From NCBI GenBank assembly GCA_022599575.1, contig JAHZMA010000086.1, forward strand, positions 62,001 through 126,000: a DNA stretch of 64,000 nucleotides, written 5' to 3'. The notes under the pieces were generated by a model, which was not told where the DNA came from, made no database searches, and saw only the letters and a list, made by a program, of their open reading frames with translations. This DNA is from Alphaproteobacteria bacterium (GTDB lineage: Bacteria; Pseudomonadota; Alphaproteobacteria; JABAAW01; JAHZMA01). The first letter of the stretch is position 1, and every line of letters begins with the position of its first letter. A program made the position numbers and the translations under genes. Below are positions 37,827-45,706 of the stretch, in pieces.

Positions 37827-39200
37827 TTAATCCTGTTTCTTTTCATATTGTGATGGTAAATTTAGCATTCTTATTTTCCGATGAAGCGATACGCGATTAA
37901 CACCAATGGCTTTGGCAGTTTGAGAGATATTACCACCATAATGTTCTAGTTGATAGCGTAAATATTGTTTTTCAAATTTTTCTTTTGCTTGTTTATAAGC
38001 AAGCCGTATAACATCATCTAATTGCTGACGGTTATTTTGCCCATCATGATATAATAAAGCATTTATCATTTTATCATCAACTGGTTGCAATAAATATGGC
38101 GTATCACGCAAATAAAACCGTTCAATAAAATTATTTAAGGCGAAGAAATTACCCTGCCAATTATGACCTTCTATAATATTCAATGCTGATGTTATAAATT
38201 TAATCGGTTGCATCGCATAAATTTTTGCCCATTTTACGTTAAAATAATGCACAATTTCAATAATATCAGCACGCCGTTCTGCTAATGACGGTAACATAAT
38301 TTCTAATAGGCTTACGCGTTGATAAAAATCTCTATCCAATTGTTTATCCTGTATCGCTTGTTCGCTGTCGGTACCGATTGTTGCAATAATTCTAGTATCA
38401 ATTCTAATATTATGTGTGCCAGCAATACGCTGCAAGCTATTTTGTTGCAATAGCCGTGCCATCTTTTGCTGTAACGATAGTGGCAATAATTCTATTTTAT
38501 CCAATATTAACGTGCCACTATGGGTGCGTTCTAATAAACCAATAGTAATGATATTACCAGCACCGTCTTCTCTACCAAATAACAGCTCTTCAATTATATT
38601 ATGGCGCGCAATACTGCATGATAACAGCCCAATCGGTGAATTTTGACGCGCGGAATGCTGATGAATATAGGCTGCCATCGCCCATTTACCAGTGCCAATC
38701 GAACCGCTTAACAACACACGGCTATTGCTTGTAGCCGCTTGTTTAAGATTTTGTTGCAATTCTTGCACCGCAAGTGATCCACCAATCAGATAATGTTCGT
38801 AACTATTGTTAATTATATTGGTAAAATCTGGAAATATCTTTCGCTGAATATCATTAATGATTGTTTGAATCAATTTCGGTAATTTATCATCATTTTCATT
38901 GATAGCATATAGATAAAAATTATCATCATGCCCTAATGCATCATTAAGTGGCACATCATCATCAAACGCTAAAATTGTTGAATAATTAACTGATGGAAAT
39001 TGTTGAAATAGTTGCTTGATAGTTTCTAATAAATCCGCACTGTCTTTTTGATAGTGAAAAATAAAAATTGTTGGCATAAATTCTTGCATCATTTGCAAAC
39101 ATTCATCAGCATTTTGGCAGAATTTTAGATTAAAGCCACTTAAATTTTTTGCTAGCAACCCATTTTTACTATCATTGATGATTAAAATATCAAAACTCAT
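37827..39200 (-). CDS. NtrX-like response regulator, degenerate receiver and AAA+ ATPase
   Basis: 457 residues. Receiver-like domain (1 to about 115) begins MSFDILIINDS, keeping one acidic residue; the phosphoacceptor region reads IFIFHYQKDS with no Asp at the expected strand end. The AAA+ domain keeps Walker A (GSIGTGKWAM), but Walker B reads GTLILDKIELLP (Lys instead of Glu), GAFTGA is absent and the sensor-II region reads WQGNFFALNNFIER with no Arg. The C-terminal Fis-type HTH (NISQTAKAIGVNRVSLHRKI) is well preserved. Placement before trkA and dat identifies the NtrX lineage. It probably acts as a DNA-binding regulator without ATP hydrolysis. No NtrY gene lies upstream. AT-rich coding. Confidence 0.8.
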   Translation of the reverse strand: MSFDILIINDSKNGLLAKNLSGFNLKFCQNADECLQMMQEFMPTIFIFHYQKDSADLLETIKQLFQQFPSVNYSTILAFDDDVPLNDALGHDDNFYLYAINENDDKLPKLIQTIINDIQRKIFPDFTNIINNSYEHYLIGGSLAVQELQQNLKQAATSNSRVLLSGSIGTGKWAMAAYIHQHSARQNSPIGLLSCSIARHNIIEELLFGREDGAGNIITIGLLERTHSGTLILDKIELLPLSLQQKMARLLQQNSLQRIAGTHNIRIDTRIIATIGTDSEQAIQDKQLDRDFYQRVSLLEIMLPSLAERRADIIEIVHYFNVKWAKIYAMQPIKFITSALNIIEGHNWQGNFFALNNFIERFYLRDTPYLLQPVDDKMINALLYHDGQNNRQQLDDVIRLAYKQAKEKFEKQYLRYQLEHYGGNISQTAKAIGVNRVSLHRKIRMLNLPSQYEKKQD

Positions 39201-39238
39201 TATCGCCTCTTCTTATTGCCGATATGTATTATTGTTTC

Positions 39239-39267
39239 TTTATAATTTTTTCTGATAAAACAAACAA
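39239..39267 (-). promoter_or_regulatory. promoter of the ntrX-like-trkA-dat operon
   Basis: Minus-strand TTGTTT (39262-39267), 17-nt spacer, TATAAA (39239-39244), about 38 nt before the ATG. The palindrome array at 39290-39330 begins 22 nt upstream of its -35, a position suited to an activator or looping repressor. Confidence 0.5.
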
Positions 39268-39289
39268 GCGACTGTAACATTTTTTTTAT

Positions 39290-39330
39290 CACAATTATTG
39301 TGTCACAATAATTGTGACACAGTAATTGTT
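39290..39330. promoter_or_regulatory. triple palindrome operator array between ntrX-like gene and ispD
   Basis: Three adjacent palindromes with centres at 39296, 39310 and 39324, a 14-bp period: CACAATTATTGTG (perfect), TCACAATAATTGTGA (perfect) and CACAGTAATTGTT (4 of 6 pairs). The first two contain a CAA-N3-TTG core. The third overlaps the ispD -35. From memory, CAA-N(3-5)-TTG has been reported as an NtrX motif in another alphaproteobacterium, which would make this an autoregulatory site. Confidence 0.65.
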
Positions 39331-39354
39331 ATTTAGCGATAGGCAAGTTATAAT
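39326..39354 (+). promoter_or_regulatory. promoter of ispD
   Basis: TTGTTA (39326-39331), 17-nt spacer, TATAAT (39349-39354). Transcription would start about 7 nt after the -10, at or next to the ispD ATG (39361), predicting a leaderless mRNA. Confidence 0.6.
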
Positions 39355-39360
39355 CGCGCC

Positions 39361-40050
39361 ATGACTTATTCCATCATCAGCATTATCGTGGCCGCTGGCA
39401 GTGGCACCCGAATGCAAAACACAACACCCAAAGCTTTTCTGCCCCTAAAAGACGGCAAGCCCATATTGGCTTGCACCTTGTCGGCATTGGCGCAACATCA
39501 TCTGCTTAATGATTTCGTGATTGTGGTAAATCCAGACCATCGGCATTTGATGCCTAGAATCACGCAGGATAATGTTAAAGCCGCGATTTGCGATGGCGGA
39601 AAGCGTAGGCAAGATTCAGTGAAAGCGGGGCTTGATTATATCAGCCAGCACTACCCACCAGAAAGTAAAGCAATATCGCATGTGCTGATTCACGATGCCG
39701 CCCGTCCTTTTATTAATCTTGATTTGCTCAACCGCCTTATCGCGCAAAGCCAATCAGCACCCGATGCGGCAATTATTGCAGGAATACAGCCACGCGATAC
39801 AATAAAACATATTGCCGATGATGGCACGATAACGACCCTACCGCGTCACCAATTATTGAATATTCAAACGCCACAAATTTTTCCTTTTCATGCCTTGCAT
39901 CACTTGCATCAACATTCTATAACGCAAAATTTTACCGATGATTTTACCGATGATGCTGCGCTTTTTGAGCAAGCGCATAAAAAAATAATTGCCATTAAAG
40001 GCGAAGCAAGCAATATTAAGATTACTTATCCGCAAGATTTGCCAATATAA
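39361..40050 (+). CDS. ispD: 2-C-methyl-D-erythritol 4-phosphate cytidylyltransferase
   Basis: IspD activates MEP with CTP in the MEP isoprenoid pathway. The nucleotide-binding N-terminus IIVAAGSGTRMQNTTPKAFLP, CDGGKRRQDSVKAGL, VLIHDAARPFI and the QTPQIFPFHAL segment are all present. 229 residues, the stand-alone size. There is no Shine-Dalgarno before the ATG, consistent with a leaderless transcript. ispF follows as a separate gene after 6 nt, whereas many Alphaproteobacteria have an IspDF fusion. Confidence 0.95.
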   Translation: MTYSIISIIVAAGSGTRMQNTTPKAFLPLKDGKPILACTLSALAQHHLLNDFVIVVNPDHRHLMPRITQDNVKAAICDGGKRRQDSVKAGLDYISQHYPPESKAISHVLIHDAARPFINLDLLNRLIAQSQSAPDAAIIAGIQPRDTIKHIADDGTITTLPRHQLLNIQTPQIFPFHALHHLHQHSITQNFTDDFTDDAALFEQAHKKIIAIKGEASNIKITYPQDLPI

Positions 40051-40056
40051 GGAATA

Positions 40057-40563
40057 ATGATAGTGAGTAATAATATCCCAGAATATAGAAGCGCAACTGG
40101 CTTTGATGTGCATCAATTTTGTGATGGTGATCAAATTACCCTATGCGGCGTAACATTTGATTTTACCCGCAGCCTGAAAGGGCATTCCGATTCTGATGTT
40201 GCTTTACATGCCATCACTGATGCGTTATTGGCTGTGGTTGCCGAAGGTGATATCGGGCTGCATTTTCCGCCATCTGATGAGCAATGGCGCAATGCCGATT
40301 CTAAAATATTTCTTGACCATGCGCTTAATTTGCTCGCCCAACACCATGCCACACTCACTTTTTGCGATGTTACCTTAATTTGTGAAAAACCAAAATTACG
40401 CCCGATTTATCCGCAATTAAAGCAAAATCTGGCGCATTATTTATCATTGCCAGAAACGCGTATTAGCCTAAAAGCCACCACCACCGAAAAATTAGGCTTT
40501 ACGGGGCGCGAAGAAGGCATGGCGGCACTCGCCCATGTTACGATAAGGATTGAAGCGACATGA
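40057..40563 (+). CDS. ispF: 2-C-methyl-D-erythritol 2,4-cyclodiphosphate synthase
   Basis: IspF cyclises CDP-ME-2-phosphate. The metal site is ATGFDVHQF (Asp, His) with GHSDSDVALHAITDALL; HFPPSDEQWRNADS and TTTEKLGFTGREEGMAA complete the family pattern. 168 residues. AAGGA lies 4-5 nt before the ATG. Separate from ispD; overlaps pgpA by 4 nt (ATGA). Confidence 0.95.
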   Translation: MIVSNNIPEYRSATGFDVHQFCDGDQITLCGVTFDFTRSLKGHSDSDVALHAITDALLAVVAEGDIGLHFPPSDEQWRNADSKIFLDHALNLLAQHHATLTFCDVTLICEKPKLRPIYPQLKQNLAHYLSLPETRISLKATTTEKLGFTGREEGMAALAHVTIRIEAT

Positions 40564-41069
40564 TGGCAAATATTAAACATCTAAAAACCATTAAACATCA
40601 TTGCTATGTGCTGATTGCCACTTTTTTTTATAGTGGCTTACTCCGCCCTGCCCCCGGCACTTGGGGCAGTTTGGCGGCGGTTATGGTATCATTACTGCTA
40701 TTAATGTTTGTATCGCCAATCATGCTCATCCATGTTGCGGTTATCTTATTCATTATCGGTCTGCCCGCTACCAAATATTATGGCGAAATCACTGGCATTG
40801 TTGATAATGGTGAAATCGTGATTGATGAAGCAGTAGCGATTATGCTGATTTTTGGCTGTCTTGATTTATTTAGCGAATTAAGTCTGCCCGTTTTTGCTGT
40901 AGCGGCTTTTATCTTATTTCGGCTATTTGATATTGCCAAACCAATACCAATCTCTTATTTTGATAAAAAACTTAAAAATGCGTTTGGCGTGATGTTTGAT
41001 GATATTTTAGCGGCAATTTATAGTATCATTGGCTTAAAATTTATGGTATGGGGGATAAATGTCTATTAA
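40560..41069 (+). CDS. pgpA: phosphatidylglycerophosphatase A
   Basis: Membrane phosphatase that makes phosphatidylglycerol from phosphatidylglycerophosphate. Family motifs: SGLLRPAPGTWGSLAAV, EIVIDEAVAIMLIF and FRLFDIAKPIPISYFD, with four hydrophobic helices. 169 residues. Start overlaps ispF by 4 nt and the end overlaps the CinA-like gene by 11 nt. Confidence 0.92.
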   Translation: MMANIKHLKTIKHHCYVLIATFFYSGLLRPAPGTWGSLAAVMVSLLLLMFVSPIMLIHVAVILFIIGLPATKYYGEITGIVDNGEIVIDEAVAIMLIFGCLDLFSELSLPVFAVAAFILFRLFDIAKPIPISYFDKKLKNAFGVMFDDILAAIYSIIGLKFMVWGINVY

Positions 41070-41649
41070 TAACGTCACCAATATGCGTCAATTTAGCCGT
41101 GAGCTATTACAGCAAGCAAGGGTGCGCCAATTTACCATTACCACTGCAGAATCCTGCACGGGCGGGTTATTGGCGGCGTGCCTTACCGAAATTCCTAACG
41201 CATCCGATATTTTTATGCAAAGTTTTGTCACCTATCATAATAATGCCAAAATGCTGTATTTAGGCGTAAGCGAGCAAATCTTGCAAAATGATGGCGCGGT
41301 ATCGGAAAAATGCGCGGCGCAAATGGCAATAGGCGCATGGCAACAGGCAAAGAATAATTTGCCTGAAACCCATCAGCATAAAAAAATATTAGCGATTGCC
41401 ATCACTGGCATTGCGGGTGATTCATTATCGCCAATGGCAGCCAATTCTAAAAATGCCAATAAAAATGCCAATAAAAATGATACAGAAAAAAAAGCAGGGC
41501 TTGTTTTTATTTCACTGTATGATGGTGATGAAACAATGATATATCAGCATCATTTTCAAGGCAACCGTGCCGCTGTGCGTTATCAGACTGTGCAAATGGC
41601 ATTAGAACATGCTTCAAAATATTTAGAACAATATTTACGCGAATTATAA
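41059..41649 (+). CDS. CinA C-terminal domain protein (nicotinamide-nucleotide amidase-like)
   Basis: Resembles the stand-alone CinA C-terminal (PncC) domain that deamidates NMN in pyridine nucleotide salvage. TAESCTGGLLAACLTEIP near residue 30 and AITGIAGDS are clear. The usual glycine-rich stretch after GIAG is replaced by an insertion rich in Asn and Lys (SKNANKNANKND) from a 12-bp tandem repeat. 196 residues, slightly above the usual 160-170. GGGGAT acts as Shine-Dalgarno. The altered loop lies close to the presumed active site, so activity is not assured. Confidence 0.85.
   Translation: MSINNVTNMRQFSRELLQQARVRQFTITTAESCTGGLLAACLTEIPNASDIFMQSFVTYHNNAKMLYLGVSEQILQNDGAVSEKCAAQMAIGAWQQAKNNLPETHQHKKILAIAITGIAGDSLSPMAANSKNANKNANKNDTEKKAGLVFISLYDGDETMIYQHHFQGNRAAVRYQTVQMALEHASKYLEQYLREL
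41449..41481 (+). repeat. 12-bp tandem repeat in the CinA-like gene
   Basis: AAAAATGCCAAT occurs at 41449-41460 and 41461-41472, followed by a partial third copy. It encodes KNANKNANKN in an insertion within the conserved GIAG-GLV region. Confidence 0.8.
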
Positions 41650-41659
41650 GATAAACCAG

Positions 41660-42040
41660 ATGAAAACCGCAAAAAATAATAATATGGTAACATTTCGCAA
41701 AGGCGACTATATCATTAAGCAAGACAGTGATACAGGCGATGCCTATATGATTGTAACGGGCGAGGCAGAAGTGTTTATCAGCGATAAAACCGGGCGTTAT
41801 CGCCATATTGCCTATATTGGCCCCAACCAAACTGTCGGCGAAATGGTGTTGATTGATGACGCGCCACATCATATTTATGCCATTGCCACCACCCATACCA
41901 CCTGCCATATGATAAATCGCGATTTGCTAGATGAAAGGCTCAATAATAGTGATGCTTTTGTGGTATCTTTGCTGAAATTATTAACATCGCGCTATCGGTC
42001 TTTATTGGAAGATTATGAAGATGAGCATGGCAAGAAGTAG
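41660..42040 (+). CDS. cyclic nucleotide-binding domain protein
   Basis: 126 residues forming a single cNMP-binding beta-roll: VTFRKGDYIIKQDSDTGDAYMIVTGEAEVFI, then VGEMVLIDDAPHHIYAIATT at the phosphate-binding cassette. The Glu of GE is kept, but the Arg that contacts the cyclic phosphate appears to be His, so ligand binding is uncertain. No HTH, kinase or transporter domain is attached. Last gene of the ispD group; its TAG lies 1 nt from the convergent thiL stop. Function not known. Confidence 0.8.
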   Translation: MKTAKNNNMVTFRKGDYIIKQDSDTGDAYMIVTGEAEVFISDKTGRYRHIAYIGPNQTVGEMVLIDDAPHHIYAIATTHTTCHMINRDLLDERLNNSDAFVVSLLKLLTSRYRSLLEDYEDEHGKK

Positions 42041-42041
42041 C

Positions 42042-43058
42042 CTAGCTGAAATGGTCCCAGCTTTTGGGTAAATCACTGCGGTCAAAAAACGAATCACCAG
42101 AATCATTACTAGAATCATTAAACGCACCGATGGCTGATAATGTAACAGGCGTTTCTAAATTTTGTAATTTTTGCTGTAAAATCGTAAAATTTGCTTCTGG
42201 CACAGCGCATAATAGCTGATAATCACCACCACCCGCACGGCAATCATCACGATATTTTGGAAAAAATTCTAGAAAAATCTTCGCTTCCTCACTCAGTGGC
42301 AGATTAGCATCGTCAAGCATTAAATCTAAATTTTGCTGTGTTTGCCTGCTTGCCCGTAACATGCGCCCAGCATCTTGAAACACCCCATCTGAAACATCCA
42401 TCAACGCATTGGCATATTGCCCTATCAGCAACCCTGCTTCAATTTGCGGAATTGGGCGGTAATAGGCTTGCAACAAAGCATCATAATAAAGCGGATGCTG
42501 CTTTTGAAATTTGAATGAGATTCGGTTATTTTGTAATATTTTTAAGCCCAGCACCGCATCGCCTAAATTGCCCGTTACCGCCAGAATATCGTCCAATTTT
42601 GCGCCTGTACGCAACACGCGTTTATCAGCATCGCGTTCCCCGATAATGGTTGCGCCCGCCATCCAACCGCTCTCCTCCATCAAGGGTGGTAGCGAAATTG
42701 TATCACCGCCTAATAATTCAATAGCGTAATATTGCGCGGTTTTTTGCAAGCCTTGCGCGAATTGTTGAAACCCTTGCTTTGCGTGATTTTTTGGCAAGCC
42801 TAACTGTACCAATATATAGCGTGGAATCGCCGCCATCGCCGCCATATCTGATAAATTGACACGCAGTAAATGTTCTGCCACCATCTCTAAATCGGTGTTA
42901 AGCGGCAAATGCACATCTGCCATCATGCAATCGGTGCTGACCACCCATTCTTTGCCTTGTGGCAATGGTGGTAACACCGCACCATCATCTTGCAAGTTAA
43001 ATGCTTCTTTTGGCACTAAAGGGCGTAGAAATTGCGTGATTAATTCATCTTCAGTCAT
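42042..43058 (-). CDS. thiL: thiamine-monophosphate kinase
   Basis: ThiL phosphorylates thiamine monophosphate to the active diphosphate. Motifs: LQDDGAVLPPL (metal and ATP), VVSTDCMMADVHL, NLSDMAAMAAIPRYILVQLGLP, LLGGDTIS, DDILAVTGNLGDAVLGL and ANALMDVSDGVFQDAGRM. About 338 residues from ATG at 43058 (MTEDELITQFLRP), which overlaps the nusB stop by 8 nt; a GTG at 43091 would add 11 residues but looks less family-like. Confidence 0.94.
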   Translation of the reverse strand: MTEDELITQFLRPLVPKEAFNLQDDGAVLPPLPQGKEWVVSTDCMMADVHLPLNTDLEMVAEHLLRVNLSDMAAMAAIPRYILVQLGLPKNHAKQGFQQFAQGLQKTAQYYAIELLGGDTISLPPLMEESGWMAGATIIGERDADKRVLRTGAKLDDILAVTGNLGDAVLGLKILQNNRISFKFQKQHPLYYDALLQAYYRPIPQIEAGLLIGQYANALMDVSDGVFQDAGRMLRASRQTQQNLDLMLDDANLPLSEEAKIFLEFFPKYRDDCRAGGGDYQLLCAVPEANFTILQQKLQNLETPVTLSAIGAFNDSSNDSGDSFFDRSDLPKSWDHFS

Positions 43059-43521
43059 TTTTGGATGTTGGTTTGTCCGCTGATTTGCCACTCATTTGTG
43101 TCGCACAATTTTCTAGCACTGCATTGGTGAATTGCCCCATCTTATCATCATAAAACGCATCACAAATACGGCAATACAAACTAATCACTAATGCTTTATC
43201 ATTGATGCCTGCCATCAGTTCAGCACAAGCGGCGCGCAACAAACATTGATAGAGAATATCCATATTACGCCATTGGCGTTTGGCTAGCGCGATTTGCACC
43301 ATAGGCATAATAGCGACATCATGGTAATGCACCTCGCCCAGTAATTTTTGATAAAAATCCTCATCTACCGCATAATGTTGCTCTTCATCTAGCCAAGCAA
43401 AATTTTGGATATGTGGCTTATCACTCAAATGTTCGGAATAAAGCGTTTGCACCACTGCCAGCCTTGTGCGTAACAATTGCTCGCCTTTTGTTTGTTTTGG
43501 TTGTTCGGCTTTAATGGTCAT
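43051..43521 (-). CDS. nusB: transcription antitermination protein NusB
   Basis: All-helical NusB binds boxA RNA with S10 (NusE) in rRNA antitermination. Recognisable pattern: RTRLAVVQTLYSEHL at the N-terminus, LLRAACAELMAGINDKALVISLYCRICDAFYDDKMGQFTNAVLENCA split over the conserved C-terminal helices (LRAACAELM and FTNAVLENCA). 156 residues. ATG overlaps the ribH stop (ATGA). The sequence is diverged, so the call leans on position between ribH and thiL. Confidence 0.9.
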   Translation of the reverse strand: MTIKAEQPKQTKGEQLLRTRLAVVQTLYSEHLSDKPHIQNFAWLDEEQHYAVDEDFYQKLLGEVHYHDVAIMPMVQIALAKRQWRNMDILYQCLLRAACAELMAGINDKALVISLYCRICDAFYDDKMGQFTNAVLENCATQMSGKSADKPTSKND

Positions 43522-43940
43522 AGCCGAGACGATTCAGTTAATTGTGCTAATGTAAGTGCCGCTTGTGCCGCATCCGCGCCTTTGTTTTTTTGGTCGGCAC
43601 GGTGCAATGCTTGGGCTTCATTATCGCAAGTTAAAATGCCATTGCCGATACATAATTTTTGTTGAATCGCTAATTGCTGTAAAGCGGCGGCAGATTGCCC
43701 TGCCACAATATCGTAATGCGATGTCTCCCCCCTTATCACTGTGCCAAGCGCAACATATCCGTGATAGTGATTGTTGCCATCAGCATTTTTAATGGCAATG
43801 GCGGCGGGAATTTCAAGCGCACCCGGCACTTGCACAATGTCATAATCATGCCCTTTTTTTGTTAAAAATTCGCTTGCGCCCTTACGCAATAAATCAGCAA
43901 TATGCTGATAAAAACAGGCTTCTACAATTAAGAATTTCAT
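43518..43940 (-). CDS. ribH: 6,7-dimethyl-8-ribityllumazine synthase
   Basis: RibH condenses the ribityl pyrimidine with dihydroxybutanone phosphate. Motifs: VQVPGALEIPAAIAI, YVALGTVIRGETSHYDIVAG, and IGNGILTCDNEAQALHRA. 140 residues, compact. It follows ribE by 3 nt; the ribBA gene that often lies between them in Alphaproteobacteria is absent from this operon. Confidence 0.95.
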   Translation of the reverse strand: MKFLIVEACFYQHIADLLRKGASEFLTKKGHDYDIVQVPGALEIPAAIAIKNADGNNHYHGYVALGTVIRGETSHYDIVAGQSAAALQQLAIQQKLCIGNGILTCDNEAQALHRADQKNKGADAAQAALTLAQLTESSRL

Positions 43941-43943
43941 TTT

Positions 43944-44576
43944 TTAATTACTCCGATTCACGCTTAAAAAACGTTCCATATAACGTGCTAATAAATCAAT
44001 TTCTATGTTCAAACTATCACCTGCTTGTAAATCGCCTAAATTGGTGACATTTGCCGTATGGCTGATAATATTGCAACCGAATGTTAGCTGTTTGGCATCA
44101 GGTGCGCTAACATCATTCACAGTCAGTGATACACCGTTCAAGCATACCGAACCTTTACGCATAATGAAAGCTGAAAATTGTTGCGGGGCAGAAAAAACCA
44201 TTTGCCGACTGCCTGCATCATGCTGAACATCTAACAATTGAGCAATGCCATCAACATGCCCTGAAACCAAATGCCCGTCAAGCCCATCAGCAAGGGTAAG
44301 GGCGGCTTCTAAATTAATTGTTGCGCCTGCTATGTAAGGCTTAATCACTTTCAGGCTTTCATGCGATAATTGCACGGTGAAAAAATTAACGCCATCTTTC
44401 GTATCAGATTCCGTTACCGTTAAACATACACCATCACACGCTACCGACGCGCCTAATGTTAGTTTTTCCATCGGTAATTTGGTGCTGACCTGCATGATAG
44501 CATCTTGCTTTATTTCTGGTTGTGGCATGATGAATTGTTCAATATTGCCTAAATCTTTGATAATCCCTGAAAACAT
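43944..44576 (-). CDS. ribE: riboflavin synthase, alpha subunit
   Basis: Dismutates two lumazines to riboflavin. MFSGIIKDLGNIEQF start and two lumazine-binding repeats, each with the pattern (I)A-C-x-G-V-C/V-S-L-T-V: SVACDGVCLTVTES and GSVCLNGVSLTVND; DGHLVSGHVDGIAQ and GDSLNIEIDLLARYMER are present. 210 residues. Start overlaps the ribD stop as TAATG. Confidence 0.96.
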   Translation of the reverse strand: MFSGIIKDLGNIEQFIMPQPEIKQDAIMQVSTKLPMEKLTLGASVACDGVCLTVTESDTKDGVNFFTVQLSHESLKVIKPYIAGATINLEAALTLADGLDGHLVSGHVDGIAQLLDVQHDAGSRQMVFSAPQQFSAFIMRKGSVCLNGVSLTVNDVSAPDAKQLTFGCNIISHTANVTNLGDLQAGDSLNIEIDLLARYMERFLSVNRSN

Positions 44577-45706
44577 TACGAAACCCTATCTAATATCAGC
44601 AATTTATCAACCATATCATCATCACGTAAAAATTGCTTTTCAGCGTGCAGATGAAATTGTGGCGCATCTGATAATTTATCAAGCCCTAATACGCCAATCG
44701 CATTTTGACTATCCGCTCCCAAAAATTGCTGATTTTGAAAATAGTAAATCCTATCAACCAAATTTTGAGTTAAAAATTCTGTCATCAATTTTGACCCTGC
44801 TTCTAGCAGAATATCGGCAATGCCAAACTGCCCCAATTTTTGCAATAAAAGCGGTAAATTAATTTTTTCATTTTGTGCGCCCACTTCCTGCACCATCATT
44901 TTTTGTGGCGCATTATTGGCAATGCGCTGATAATTAGCAAAATGCACGGAATTTTTATCAGCCACAATCATCACATCACCATCATCAGCATTGAATATAT
45001 TCGCATCATCAGGCAGAACTCTTGCGCCCGTTAAGATAACACGCATGGTTTGATAGGTTTTAAAACCATTTAGCCTTATATTTAAGCGCGGATTATCAGC
45101 TAAAATTGTACCAGCCCCCGTCAGCACACAATCGGCATGGGCGCGCAACAAATGCCCATATTCACGCGCTAATTTGCCCGTAATCCATTTGCTATTCCCA
45201 TTATGAAGCGCGATTTTACCATCTAATGATGCTGCTATTTTTACCGCCACAAATGGCTTTTCGCCTGCCCTTTGCCGTAAATAACCCTTGTAAAATTCAT
45301 TGATAGCGCCATCTAAATTTTCATATTCTACTGTGATGCCCGCTTTTTTTAAGGCTTCAGCACCCTTGCCTCTGGTTTTCTCATCACCATCTTCCACCCC
45401 TATCACCACATGTTTGATATGGCTAGCAATAATTGCATCAACACAAGGCGGGGTCTCGCCCTGATGCGCGCAAGGCTCTAATGTTACATATAAAACGCAA
45501 AGCGCGTCAATATTGTCTGTTTTTTGCAAGCAGAGTGTTTCGGCATGGGGCCTGCCCGCATTTGCGGTGCGCGCTGATGCAATGATATGCGTGTCATGAC
45601 AATGTACGCGTACAAGAACCGCCCCCACTGATGGGTTTGGAAAAGTAAGTCCTTTACCACTTTGTGCTAATTGTAGCGCAATTTGCATGAATTTTTTATG
45701 ATTCAT
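44576..45706 (-). CDS. ribD: bifunctional riboflavin deaminase-reductase
   Basis: Two-step enzyme of riboflavin synthesis. The deaminase domain has the zinc site PHAETL (His-Ala-Glu) and TLEPCAHQGETPPCVDAI (PCxxxxxxPPC), with NPSVGAVLV upstream; the reductase domain begins KPFVAVKIAASLDGKIAL and includes ILLEAGSKLMTEFL. ATG at 45706 is chosen because AAGG lies 8 nt upstream; a GTG at 45715 sits too close to it. About 376 residues. Overlaps nrdR by 11 nt. Confidence 0.95.
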   Translation of the reverse strand: MNHKKFMQIALQLAQSGKGLTFPNPSVGAVLVRVHCHDTHIIASARTANAGRPHAETLCLQKTDNIDALCVLYVTLEPCAHQGETPPCVDAIIASHIKHVVIGVEDGDEKTRGKGAEALKKAGITVEYENLDGAINEFYKGYLRQRAGEKPFVAVKIAASLDGKIALHNGNSKWITGKLAREYGHLLRAHADCVLTGAGTILADNPRLNIRLNGFKTYQTMRVILTGARVLPDDANIFNADDGDVMIVADKNSVHFANYQRIANNAPQKMMVQEVGAQNEKINLPLLLQKLGQFGIADILLEAGSKLMTEFLTQNLVDRIYYFQNQQFLGADSQNAIGVLGLDKLSDAPQFHLHAEKQFLRDDDMVDKLLILDRVS

